Of a stretch of 64,000 nucleotides of DNA, positions 6,183-15,420 are shown one piece after another. The notes beneath the pieces were generated by a model. That model had not been told where the DNA came from. It ran no database searches and worked only from the letters and a program-made list of their open reading frames with translations. The position numbers were made by a program, and so were the translations under genes. The stretch is from JACCZX01 sp038216465 (GTDB lineage: Bacteria > Pseudomonadota > Gammaproteobacteria > Burkholderiales > Burkholderiaceae_F), in contig JBBQQC010000016.1 of the NCBI GenBank assembly GCA_038216465.1, positions 1 to 64,000 on the forward strand, written 5' to 3'. The first letter of the stretch is position 1. Every line of letters starts with the position of its first letter.

Positions 6183-9100
6183 TCAATTTAAAGACACTGC
6201 GCGCGCTAGTTCGACATAGCGACAAAGCGCGTTGGCGAGCCGCATTTGTTGGGAGCTCTTGCACTCCGGCTCGAAGAGTCTGGGGCTTGCAACGAGAATG
6301 CAGGCGCACTGTGCTCGCGACGTCGCCACATTCAGCCGATTAAGGCTGTATAAAAATTCCATGCCGCGCGGTGCGTTCTCTGGTGAAGACGTCGCCATCG
6401 AATAGATGACTACGGGCGCTTCCTGGCCTTGGAATCTGTCCACGGTGCCGACACGAATGCCCTTTGGAGACAGTCGCTCCTCAAGCAGACCAACGTGTGC
6501 GTTGTAGGGCGCCACCACCAGGATGTCTTTTGAAGTTATCGGATAAAGCGCGCCGAACCGATCTATCCATTGGGCGTCCTTGTGAAGCAGTTTGCAAACT
6601 ATTTGGTCGACTACAACAGCTTCCTCCAGCGCCGAATTCTGATTTCCCTCGTGGTCAACGGGGACGACCCAGAGCCCGGCGCCATCGAATGGCGTGACGC
6701 CGAGAAGTTGTTGGCGTTCAAGCCCATCTCGCGCATGTAGACGCCCTTCATAGAACACCTCCGACGTGAACTCACAGATGTCGGGTGCGAGCCGCCATGT
6801 TTGCTGCAAGAAAAGCCCCCGGTCCGGTGGAATCGTTAGGTGAACACCGAGAATATGGTCCATCGACGACACGTCTGCGCCGTCGGGATGGCTTCCCTGT
6901 TGGGGTTGCTCGAGCTGTCTCGGGTCGCCGAGCAGTACGATGTTCTTGGCCGCCTGAGTCACGGCGAGAGCGTTCGCGAGCGACATCTGTCCGGCCTCAT
7001 CGACAAACAGCACATCGCATAGGTCTTTCGCGTCGGGACGCGCCCACAGCCATGCAGTGCCACCCAAGACATTCGCATGTCCGCTGCGCAGTGACGCGAT
7101 CGCTTCTTCGTTCCCCGTGACCTCCTCTATGGGCGTCGGCACTGCGCTCTTTTCCGATACCTTGTGTACGCAGGTCATCTGGACGCCCGCCTGATTTGCC
7201 AGCTTCATCGTATCTAAGAGAAGCTTGCCGATGACCTTGTGACTGACGGCAGCCACGCCGACGCGTGCGCCACTTTGCACGAGCTCACAAATCATCTTGG
7301 CACCGGTGTGGGTCTTGCCCGCCCCCGGGGGTCCTTGGATCGCAAGGACGGTGTTATCCAGCCGCGCCGCAATTTGCTGCGCGTACGCAACCTCGGAGCC
7401 ATCTAGCGGTGGGTCGAATGCCGCACCGCTGACTCTTGGAGGCCGCGCCAATAGAAGCTGTCGAGCCAGCCTGTAATCCGCTTGATCATCCAAACCGTGC
7501 TCGATCACGTGATCAGCGAATGCGAGCAGAACGTTGGCAAGGACGTCGGAGGGAACAACGGAATGGGCGAACACTGCCGTTGGGTGCACTTCCGCTTGCA
7601 GCGCGCGTTTCTTCACATTGATGATTCGGGCCTCGCGATCGATGGTATCGACATCCCCGAAGGGTTTTCCCTGCGGCAGGCGTAGTGAACCCCCCTTTCG
7701 AATCTCCGTGTCTTGTGGCGGATAGCTGTAGCTGTCGATAGGGCACTTCGCAGTGCCGCCCACACGCTTGAGAAAACGAAGGCCGGCGATCGCCAGTTTC
7801 TCGTCCAACAGCTCGTCCTCTGGCAACTCGCACAGGCGAAAGAATTCCCACCACGGCGCCTTGTCCTCGCGCCGGTGCCAATCGAGCAGGTGCGCGAGCA
7901 ACCATTTCGCTTGCTGTTCCTCGTTGCGCTGCGCGCGATCTGCTGAAATGCCCGCCGTGAGGGCGGCCACTGCGGCTTGCACTCTGGCGGCCCGCGCACC
8001 AATTGCCGCCGACGCAGCGCCCTCTTTCGGCTGCGGACGCGGAACCGGCGTGCCGTTCGCTATCAGCCAGGTGCGCCGACCTTCCAGCCATGCGCGCAGC
8101 TGCAGAGCTGAGCGGCAGTCGTCGAGGTTATAGCTCTCGACCGCAGACCGAACATCGGCGGTGATCGCATCCACATCGCCCAGCTCCAACGCCCGTTCAA
8201 CGATGCGCAGATTCGTCCTGGCATCGGATAGGTCCAGCGCGCGCTTGAATACGTAGAAAGGTTCGAGTGCCTTAATCGAGTACTGCTCGACACTCGCGCG
8301 CACCGCGTGTTTGACGACTGAATGAAGGTCTACGAACAGCTCGGCGCGCAGCATGAAATCGACCTCGGCTTCGCGCGTTGCGTGACGCCCCATCAGTCGC
8401 TTGAACGCGGACGGCTCATACGGCGCGTAGTGATAGACATGCATGGTCGGGTTCGACGACCAAAGCCGCATGATTTCATCAACCACCGACTCGAAGACAC
8501 TGCGTTCTTCAGCGTCGGTGTGCGCCCACAAACTCATAGTCTTCGGCTGCTCACCGCCTCGAACGACGATCCATCCGAACAGGTACTCACGGCCACCGTC
8601 GCGGGCGAATGGGTCCCCCTCAAGGTCCAGAAAAACGTCGCCGTCCGACGGCGCCGGCAGCCGCGCCAACCCGGCGTCCGGTTCAATGGGGAGTAACTCG
8701 TGCACGGGAAATTGCTGGGTGCGACCCGCAAGCTGCACGCGCGCCTGCTCTCTGATACGCACATAGGTCTCTGTGGCTCCTCGTCGCGGAGCAAATGGCA
8801 GCGGGTCAGCAAGCGACCCCAGTTGCGCCAGCGTGGCAACACCCGCGAATCGGAGCTCGGTGATCTGCAGGCGGGAGACACCGGCGACGAAAGAGAGATG
8901 ATCGTCATCCCGCCGGCGCTTGTTGCAATCGCTCCACCAGCGACAGATCTCGCATTGCTCGACCGGCTCCGGATAGTGGGCTGCCGCGATAGCGTCAGGC
9001 GTCTGTAGCAAGGTTTCATCGAGGCGCCGCCGGACGAGACGAAAGTACGCGCTGAAGTCATTCACGCGAAAGCTTTGAACTGTTGCCTTGGGATCGGGGG

Positions 9101-9605
9101 TGACGACGTGAAACCGATCGGGGAGCACACCCTGCGTCCGACTCAACATCTCGGAGTACAAAGCGAGCTGCAGCACTGTGCTGCCGCGTGTTTCCTTAGC
9201 GAGCTTTGTGTCGTACACCTCGTACGACCAGTCCCCCAGTGGACTTTTCGTTTCCACGCGGCGCAGTACATCGGGCCGTCCAAACCAGCGTCCGTCACGG
9301 AGAGCGGGTTGCAGAAGAACGTCGACGCCGGACCGCATCGCCTCCGTCGAATTCGCTATGGCATCAGCTCCGAACGAATCGGAAAGATCCTGAATGGTTA
9401 GTTCCTGCACGCGCAGTGAATCAGCGTAGCGTCGCTCGTGATCGAGTCCGCGCGCTTGGAGGGCGACCAGCAGGGGATCCATCCAGGACGGTTCTTCGCG
9501 GAGCCCGTTTGCCACGGCCAGTTCGAGCGCGGTGCGGTGGCGGCACCCAAGAAACTGGGAGAGGTCGGAAGCGGAAAGCTCGAGCCGGGTACCTAAGGAA
9601 TGCAT
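6183..9605 (-). CDS. TM0106-family RecB-like nuclease fused to SF1 (Upf1-like) helicase
   Basis: About 1,140 residues with three modules. The N-terminus (LSASDLSQFLGCRHRTALEL) and the later CEICRWWSDC cluster mark the TM0106 RecB/Cas4-like nuclease family, with a central YDTKLAKE (D-x-K) active-site stretch. Next comes an RNase H-like exonuclease fold (FLDLEGDPFA to YNLDDC). The C-terminal SF1 helicase has GPPGAGKTH, FVDEAGQ, LGDPRQL and VDRFQGQE motifs. Such proteins occur in defence islands and likely process DNA. The ATG before HSLGTRLELSAS fits the family start; an in-frame TTG at 9,674 abuts the RepA-like stop and is the alternative. No strong ribosome binding site precedes either start. 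Confidence 0.85.
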   Translation of the reverse strand: MHSLGTRLELSASDLSQFLGCRHRTALELAVANGLREEPSWMDPLLVALQARGLDHERRYADSLRVQELTIQDLSDSFGADAIANSTEAMRSGVDVLLQPALRDGRWFGRPDVLRRVETKSPLGDWSYEVYDTKLAKETRGSTVLQLALYSEMLSRTQGVLPDRFHVVTPDPKATVQSFRVNDFSAYFRLVRRRLDETLLQTPDAIAAAHYPEPVEQCEICRWWSDCNKRRRDDDHLSFVAGVSRLQITELRFAGVATLAQLGSLADPLPFAPRRGATETYVRIREQARVQLAGRTQQFPVHELLPIEPDAGLARLPAPSDGDVFLDLEGDPFARDGGREYLFGWIVVRGGEQPKTMSLWAHTDAEERSVFESVVDEIMRLWSSNPTMHVYHYAPYEPSAFKRLMGRHATREAEVDFMLRAELFVDLHSVVKHAVRASVEQYSIKALEPFYVFKRALDLSDARTNLRIVERALELGDVDAITADVRSAVESYNLDDCRSALQLRAWLEGRRTWLIANGTPVPRPQPKEGAASAAIGARAARVQAAVAALTAGISADRAQRNEEQQAKWLLAHLLDWHRREDKAPWWEFFRLCELPEDELLDEKLAIAGLRFLKRVGGTAKCPIDSYSYPPQDTEIRKGGSLRLPQGKPFGDVDTIDREARIINVKKRALQAEVHPTAVFAHSVVPSDVLANVLLAFADHVIEHGLDDQADYRLARQLLLARPPRVSGAAFDPPLDGSEVAYAQQIAARLDNTVLAIQGPPGAGKTHTGAKMICELVQSGARVGVAAVSHKVIGKLLLDTMKLANQAGVQMTCVHKVSEKSAVPTPIEEVTGNEEAIASLRSGHANVLGGTAWLWARPDAKDLCDVLFVDEAGQMSLANALAVTQAAKNIVLLGDPRQLEQPQQGSHPDGADVSSMDHILGVHLTIPPDRGLFLQQTWRLAPDICEFTSEVFYEGRLHARDGLERQQLLGVTPFDGAGLWVVPVDHEGNQNSALEEAVVVDQIVCKLLHKDAQWIDRFGALYPITSKDILVVAPYNAHVGLLEERLSPKGIRVGTVDRFQGQEAPVVIYSMATSSPENAPRGMEFLYSLNRLNVATSRAQCACILVASPRLFEPECKSSQQMRLANALCRYVELARAVSLN

Positions 9606-9674
9606 GCAAACATTTTGCGAGGGTTTCAGCCTTCTTAAAGTCGCAATCCGTAGGGAGTCATCGCTCTTATCCAA

Positions 9675-10583
9675 CTAGCGCGTAGGAAATGCAGGTTGGG
9701 AGTGCTCAGCAGACTGCTCACTGCACTCTCCACAGGCTTGATAGGCAGACCCATTAAAGCGCCCCACACGGTGCGAGCGTGTGTCTTGAAAGCTCAACCG
9801 ACTGCGCTTGAAAACCAGACCGTCACGATATTTCACTACCTCGAATCCGGCCGCTGCGCAGATCGACTCGATTCTGTGCATTACGTTCTGGGCATACCGC
9901 TTGGGCGTGGCGCAGGTACCAAGACTTCCCGCGAGGCCGGACCACGACACTTCAAATACCTGAGCTGCTTCTGTCGCACGCGACGAAAGTAGCCAATACA
10001 GGTCAACCGCAATCGTCGACTGCGCGATCTTCCTAAAGAATCCCCAGTTAAACGGCACTGCATGTTCACGCAACGCATTGAAAAAACCCGTGCTGAGCGT
10101 AAGTTGTCGACGCAACGGCCAAGAAACCCCACATGCGCTGTCATCCAGGCAACTCTGTACGTCAATCACGGGGGACGCATGTCCGCGCACGTCACTCGCG
10201 GCCCATTGGACGTGGAAGCGCGCTTGAAGGAGTCGATGCAGTTGGAGTTTTAGCGCCGCTATCGTGCCTCGCTTACCACCGGTCGAGGCCAATCCTAGCT
10301 TCGAAAAAAAATGCTTCGCGCTTTTGCCGATATCTAGATCGGGGGAACCTGTCTTTACAACCTCGGTCGTCAACCAGGCGATCACTAGTCGTGCGCACGT
10401 CCCATACGGAACGCCGACATAACGCGTCATATCGCCTACGTCGTCATCTTCCTGCCCCGCATGAACGGTCAAGTGCAGGCGACTGCTTTGACGCAGCCAC
10501 GTCTGCCCGTACGGAGACCGACTAGGAAGAGACGCTTCCATCAGCCATCGCGGCGCGAAGGCTATGTCCGGCTCACAAATCAT
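9675..10583 (-). CDS. Plasmid RepA-family (RepA_C-like) protein within the Tn7-like operon
   Basis: A 302-residue protein resembling plasmid replication initiators of the RepA family: VGVPYGTCARLVIAWLTTEVVKTGSPDLDIGKS, then FFSKLGLASTGGKRGTI, and later FRKIAQSTIAVDLYWLLS and SWSGLAGSLG. These correspond to the paired winged-helix DNA-binding layout of that family. The ATG at 10,583 overlaps the tniQ end by 11 bp and has GAGGAAG upstream, so it is translated as part of the transposition operon; two longer starts are in frame. It occupies the position of a target selector such as TnsE in Tn7. A role in targeting or in replication of the element is inference; no plasmid origin iterons were seen nearby. 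Confidence 0.7.
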   Translation of the reverse strand: MICEPDIAFAPRWLMEASLPSRSPYGQTWLRQSSRLHLTVHAGQEDDDVGDMTRYVGVPYGTCARLVIAWLTTEVVKTGSPDLDIGKSAKHFFSKLGLASTGGKRGTIAALKLQLHRLLQARFHVQWAASDVRGHASPVIDVQSCLDDSACGVSWPLRRQLTLSTGFFNALREHAVPFNWGFFRKIAQSTIAVDLYWLLSSRATEAAQVFEVSWSGLAGSLGTCATPKRYAQNVMHRIESICAAAGFEVVKYRDGLVFKRSRLSFQDTRSHRVGRFNGSAYQACGECSEQSAEHSQPAFPTR

Positions 10584-12408
10584 GGCTCTTCCTCGTGTTC
10601 GCGCTCGAAGTGCGCAGGACAAATCCATCGCTTTCCTCTGTACCGGACAACATCAACCCGCGGAGGCGGTCGTCGCGTCGGTAAAGCAACTGACGTCCCT
10701 GGTCCACGCCAGGGCCCGCGCACGGTCGAATCCCAAGTTCGTCGAGCAGACGCGCGGTTCGCCTCGGTGATCGGCGCAAGCATTTGGCAATTTCTCTTCC
10801 GAAGACATAGTTGTCTGAGAACGAAAGCAGCGCTTCGCTTGTGACGCGCCGCTCGTTTCTTCGAGCGCCACGAATGAGCTGCGTGTGAAGCAACTCGCGT
10901 CTGACCAAGTGATAGGCCACCTGCTGCTTCACTTTCAGCAGTACGGCTGCCCGTGGGATCGATACGTCAGCGCGATGCAGTTGTGGAAGGGCTCGCTCCC
11001 ACTGCTTCAAGCTCTTCGAGCAAATCAGAACGCCGGCCAGACCAGGACTGGGCGACCTGCCCATGACCGCCACATGACCAGAGCGCGCAGCAGCTAGAAG
11101 CCCTGCGACTTGCTTGTTCGACCAGGCGCGGAAACGAAGAACATCTTCGACTGCAGTGTGATTGCGTCGTGGGACTGTCCGCAGCCCGCTTGCGAAATTC
11201 TCCCACTCCTGCACCCAGCTAGCGGGAATGATCCATGGCGTCCCGGGTCGGGCCGGTGTGACCCTACTGTCAATCAGGTAAGGCAATAGACCTGCAAGGC
11301 GGGTGGTTGTCAGCCCCAATCGAATTGCCACCTGCTCGAGCGGCTGCTTTTTCGCGAACGTTCGCTTCAGCTGTTCGACATCGGAACGTCGAACCACTCT
11401 AAAGGTTCTGCCGGAGACCGTCGTCCGCTCTCGCAGTCCTAGCTCATGCTCGTTGAAGAGTAATTGCAGCTGCCGAAGCGACACGCCCATTTCATCCGCC
11501 GCGAGCTTGGCCGGGATCCAGGCTGCCTGGGCCAGCACGTCGTCGGGCAAGCGACGGTTCCGGCCTCCGAGAGCGCCTGTCCAGTGCTCGGTCAGATATT
11601 CCTCGAAGGCCTTTCTGAGAAAATGAAACTCCTTCTCCAAGAACGCTCCATACAGCGCCTTGTAAAACCCTCGAAAGACGCGCGATAGGCTACCCGTGGC
11701 TCCGCTGGCCTTGCTGAGTTGATCGAGCAATTTAAAAAACCCTCTGGGCCATGTATCGAGTATCTCCGCCGCGACGGATGACACATTCCACGAAACTGAC
11801 AGTGCATCTGCTTGTGCGATTTTCTGAGGCGTCGTGGTGTCTGCATGGGTCGCATATGCACCCAAAAGCTGAACGAGACGAAAACACGCTTCGACGGACA
11901 GACCTTGCAACACCGGAATTTCGCAACGACCCCTACCTAGCGCCGCCGCCTCGAGGCTCGCACTGAGTCTTACGACGGCGGGTGGGGCCATTACGATGCG
12001 CTCGCCAGCCAGCAAATGGCCGCATGCACATCGACATAATGACGAGCGTGCCCACGTCAGTCGATTGCCGCATTTTTCGCAGGAATCGACGAGCCAGCAA
12101 TTGTGCCAAGGGCAAGCATCCGCGAAGCGCAGCTCGCAGCCCACACGACCGATGCCGCGCCCTCTTAAGCAGGAGGGGCAAATCCGAGCCGCGCGTACCG
12201 GTAGCAGGTGAACGTTGCCAGCAAGTTCCGATGCTGTCGCTGGCTCTGAAACCTGCAACACAGTTGAGAAGCCGAGCATGTTCTCGTTCGCTAGCCTGAG
12301 CGCGTAGGCGAACCGGCCCTCCGCATCTTCAATGTTTGGGCATATAAGCAATGCGCCAGTGCCGGTCGATTGATTTTCTACGGCGTTACTGAACATGAGC
12401 GCTGGCAT
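10573..12408 (-). CDS. tniQ: TniQ/TnsD-family target-selection protein
   Basis: A 611-residue TniQ-family protein. The diagnostic zinc-binding region (ARICPSCLRG, then CPWHNCWLVDSCEKCG and CRCACG) lies at residues 63-120. The long C-terminal part has several helix-turn-helix-like blocks (LAADEMGVSLRQLQLLFNEHELG, VAGLLAAARSGHVAVMG). TniQ/TnsD proteins bind the target site and recruit TnsC. The ATG before PALMFSN has AAGGGGA upstream and overlaps the tnsC end by 23 bp; an earlier in-frame start would add 40 residues lying in tnsC. The size is closer to TnsD than to short CRISPR-associated TniQ, suggesting direct DNA recognition of an attachment site. Confidence 0.85.
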   Translation of the reverse strand: MPALMFSNAVENQSTGTGALLICPNIEDAEGRFAYALRLANENMLGFSTVLQVSEPATASELAGNVHLLPVRAARICPSCLRGRGIGRVGCELRFADACPWHNCWLVDSCEKCGNRLTWARSSLCRCACGHLLAGERIVMAPPAVVRLSASLEAAALGRGRCEIPVLQGLSVEACFRLVQLLGAYATHADTTTPQKIAQADALSVSWNVSSVAAEILDTWPRGFFKLLDQLSKASGATGSLSRVFRGFYKALYGAFLEKEFHFLRKAFEEYLTEHWTGALGGRNRRLPDDVLAQAAWIPAKLAADEMGVSLRQLQLLFNEHELGLRERTTVSGRTFRVVRRSDVEQLKRTFAKKQPLEQVAIRLGLTTTRLAGLLPYLIDSRVTPARPGTPWIIPASWVQEWENFASGLRTVPRRNHTAVEDVLRFRAWSNKQVAGLLAAARSGHVAVMGRSPSPGLAGVLICSKSLKQWERALPQLHRADVSIPRAAVLLKVKQQVAYHLVRRELLHTQLIRGARRNERRVTSEALLSFSDNYVFGREIAKCLRRSPRRTARLLDELGIRPCAGPGVDQGRQLLYRRDDRLRGLMLSGTEESDGFVLRTSSANTRKSHDL

Positions 12409-13429
12409 GATGATTCCCCTTCGTCTTGGTCTTCGCGTCACCCCTCGTCGTATATCTTTTCGGGTCGTCCCAGATATCGAATGGCTCCGAGGGCTGCATA
12501 AGGAGACGCAATTTGGATTTACTGGCAAACGGGTTCAAGGAGCTCGGTGCGTCGCCCCAGATACGTGCCTCAAAGGCCCTTTCCAGTGTCTTCAGGGTGA
12601 TTGCACCTTTCTCTTGCAGACTTACCCGTGAGACCGCCTCCTCGACGATCTTCACGATGTAGTCGATTAATCCGCTTGAGGCGTAATAGAACCGTCGAGC
12701 GACGTTGGCATCGTGCAGCTCAATGCACTTGATCGGAATCAACTTCCAGATTTCTTTCAGGACTGCACGAAACTCGCGCCGTTCTTCTTCGGTGGTGAAC
12801 CCGAACGGCCGTATGTAGTGTGGTACGCCAAGCCGACGTCGCAATTGCGGGTTCGCGTTCACGACGCTGATGGACCGCGGTAGACCCGCCAGGACGACAC
12901 CGACGTTGGCGCGATTAATGAGGTTCTTCAGCCAGTCTGTGATCCGCTTCCGCTCTCGCACATGACTTCCATCGTGAAAATGCTGAAATTCATCGATCAT
13001 GAGAAGTTCGACTTTGCACTTTCGGAACAGGTGAAGGATCCGCTTCGTCTTCTGTTCAGCGCTGCCAGCGTGCGGAAACGGATCGCCCAATGCAGTCAAA
13101 ATCGACTCCGCTAACGATTTAACGGTCGGAGCTTCGGGGGCATCAACTAGTACAACGCGCGCGCGCGTCGTTCCGGAATCAATCTCTATAGGGAATTTGC
13201 TCCGGTAGTACTTAAGAAGGGTTGTCTTGCCACCCCCCGTCTGCGCCACCAACAGCTTGCCCTCCGCAGCACGCGATTTCTTGCTGCGATAGTGAACGCG
13301 GGCGATTTCACGTACGCCTCTGCAAAATTCACCGTACTCGATGATGGTGAAGTGCAGGCTGAAAGCAACCAGATCGCTGGTGGACGCCGGTGCTTCGACG
13401 CCAAACTGCAAAAGATCGTCGAGCTTCAT
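12386..13429 (-). CDS. tnsC: TnsC/TniB-family AAA+ transposition regulator
   Basis: A 347-residue AAA+ ATPase. Walker A is VAQTGGGKTT (residues 61-70) and Walker B is ELLMIDEFQHF (141-151), followed by a sensor region with GVVLAGLPRS and an RRLGVPHYIRPF block as in TnsC/TniB. In Tn7-like elements this ATPase links target-binding TniQ to the TnsA/TnsB transposase and controls target immunity. The ATG overlaps the tnsB stop by 4 bp (ATGA arrangement), indicating translational coupling. Confidence 0.88.
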   Translation of the reverse strand: MKLDDLLQFGVEAPASTSDLVAFSLHFTIIEYGEFCRGVREIARVHYRSKKSRAAEGKLLVAQTGGGKTTLLKYYRSKFPIEIDSGTTRARVVLVDAPEAPTVKSLAESILTALGDPFPHAGSAEQKTKRILHLFRKCKVELLMIDEFQHFHDGSHVRERKRITDWLKNLINRANVGVVLAGLPRSISVVNANPQLRRRLGVPHYIRPFGFTTEEERREFRAVLKEIWKLIPIKCIELHDANVARRFYYASSGLIDYIVKIVEEAVSRVSLQEKGAITLKTLERAFEARIWGDAPSSLNPFASKSKLRLLMQPSEPFDIWDDPKRYTTRGDAKTKTKGNHHASAHVQ

Positions 13430-15420
13430 GCGGGCTCCTCGACGCGCCCGAGAAGTGCGACGCCGAGTTTTGGCAGCTCGTCGTCCAGGCCGGCAGGCAA
13501 TAATTCGACGGGCGGTGTAGTCAGGTCAACTGGAATTTGCGCGGCTTCGAGGCAGGCTGCGCTTGCAAGAACTGCCTCGCTGTCGTGCTGCAGCGTTGAG
13601 GCGGCGCGTTTTCGAGTTGCTGTTTTCTTAGCGAGTAACGCCTCATCCACAATCGCCTGGATCTCTTCCCTGACATTTAACAGCACCTCATCGCGCCACG
13701 CTTCTCCGAACCGCTGGCGAGCTTCTGCCACAACGAGGCGGTGAACATCGCGATTCAAACCTTGCGTGTAAGCCTGGTTAACGGCCGGTACTCGAATGAA
13801 TTCTTCGGCAACGGGATCCAGCACGCTGATCCAGCTCACGTCGTCGTCGAAGAAGCGAACGTGCAAGGACTGCGACTTTTCACTTCTGTGGCGGATCGCT
13901 TGCAAGTGCGGGGAGTTGTAGTAGAGGTAATCCACTTCAAGCCCGTAATGAAATAGCTTCCTCGTCGCCGACGCGCCGCAGATCGTGTCTAGCTGCTGCG
14001 GATAAGCTGGAAGCTCGATCAGCCGATGCTCTTCACCTTCGATCCATACGCGTAGTGGCGTCCTGCCGCCCAATCCACGATGAGGCGTGTTGTGATACTT
14101 GTCGACGATCCACTTCACCAGAAGGTGCACCAGTGTCTCGAGATCGATCGCGGCCTCCTTTTCGCTCGGATAGTCGCCGCGCTTGTCTGGGTTCGAGAAC
14201 ACGGTCCCAGGCAGTCGGTGAATTAAGTCTTCCGCGAGGGTCCTGAAGACACGTTCGATCGCGCCTTTCATCTCCGGATGCGCGACCCCGCAGTACTGCA
14301 GCTCGATGCCCATTTCAAGACAAATCGTTTCGACGGCGTGGGCGTGAAGGTCCATTCCGTTGTCGCAGACAACAAGATCCGGCACGCCTCGGCACGGCCA
14401 CGCGGATGTGACATCTGGGAAGCGTGCAAGGATCAGATCCTTCGGAAGCATCACCTGTTTCAGGCAATACAAAACGGAATTCGCGGAGGGCGCGTGAAAG
14501 CTGATGTAAAAACCGAGGATGCAGCGGCTCTTTCGGTCAATGGCTAGCGTTATCCATGGCCGACCTAAAATCAGTCTTGTCACCTTGTCGATCACCAAGA
14601 GGTCAAGCGGAGTGTGGTCGATCTCGATGCGTTCGAGAATGTGTTCCACCTTCACCGTGTCAAGAGCCGCGCGCAGTTCTCGGTCCGTCGACGCCTTGCC
14701 TTCACGCGCTTTCCTCACAAGACCGTAGTGCAGCTCCTTGAGCCAGCGATACACCGTGGCCAGGTTCGGCGCCGGAAGTTTTTCTTCGCTCTCGGATAGT
14801 TTCTTGTTTGTGCGCCTTATCTTTTCTTTCATTCGTTCGAAGACCGCCTTGCCGGGATGTTTCTGCCTATTGAGAAACACCTCTGCGATCGCTTCCTCGA
14901 AGACTCCGAGAAGTACCTCGTCGCGACGTCGACCGCTTCGCTCCCGGCCGTCAATGAGTTTGTGAATACAGCGCGTGGGACTGAATCGTTGCCACCATCG
15001 CCAGACGGTCAGGGGCGTGGGGGGTGAAGGGTCTTCAAGTCGCACCGCTGCATTGGCAATTGCACCGCGCAATGTTTCCGTCGTGCAAACGAAGCTTCCG
15101 CCCGCCTTACGAAAAGCTCTTTCGATCGCGGTAAGGTAAGCCACGTGAAGCTTTGCCCGGTCTCTATGCTTGTCGGGAACGGTTTTCAAATCCCGTGGCG
15201 TCGAGACGTAGAAGACGTTGCTGGAAGCGCCCAGACTCTTTTCATCGATTACCCATTCGCCACTCATCCAGCGCCGATTCAATTCGGCGAGGGTTAAATC
15301 CCGGCGCTTCCCGGCGGCATCTTCGAGTCGCAGCTTGTGATTGACGAGTCGCTCGATGAGCGTGAAAACGCGTGTTCCGAAGAGGAAGCGCAGGCCCTTC
15401 TTAAATGTGAAGCGGATCAT
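13426..15420 (-). CDS. tnsB: TnsB-family DDE transposase
   Basis: About 664 residues. A helix-turn-helix N-terminal region precedes an rve/DDE catalytic core: first Asp in IEIDHTPLD, second Asp in VVCDNGMD, and Glu in MKGAIERVFRT, followed by PHRGLGGRTP and a beta-barrel C-terminal part as in Mu/TnsB transposases. TnsB binds repeated sites in the transposon ends and joins the 3' ends to target DNA. The ATG before IRFTFKKG is preferred because it matches the family N-terminus and has a GGGGGG tract upstream; it overlaps the tnsA end by 20 bp. Longer in-frame starts exist at 15,465 and 15,480. Confidence 0.9.
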   Translation of the reverse strand: MIRFTFKKGLRFLFGTRVFTLIERLVNHKLRLEDAAGKRRDLTLAELNRRWMSGEWVIDEKSLGASSNVFYVSTPRDLKTVPDKHRDRAKLHVAYLTAIERAFRKAGGSFVCTTETLRGAIANAAVRLEDPSPPTPLTVWRWWQRFSPTRCIHKLIDGRERSGRRRDEVLLGVFEEAIAEVFLNRQKHPGKAVFERMKEKIRRTNKKLSESEEKLPAPNLATVYRWLKELHYGLVRKAREGKASTDRELRAALDTVKVEHILERIEIDHTPLDLLVIDKVTRLILGRPWITLAIDRKSRCILGFYISFHAPSANSVLYCLKQVMLPKDLILARFPDVTSAWPCRGVPDLVVCDNGMDLHAHAVETICLEMGIELQYCGVAHPEMKGAIERVFRTLAEDLIHRLPGTVFSNPDKRGDYPSEKEAAIDLETLVHLLVKWIVDKYHNTPHRGLGGRTPLRVWIEGEEHRLIELPAYPQQLDTICGASATRKLFHYGLEVDYLYYNSPHLQAIRHRSEKSQSLHVRFFDDDVSWISVLDPVAEEFIRVPAVNQAYTQGLNRDVHRLVVAEARQRFGEAWRDEVLLNVREEIQAIVDEALLAKKTATRKRAASTLQHDSEAVLASAACLEAAQIPVDLTTPPVELLPAGLDDELPKLGVALLGRVEEPA

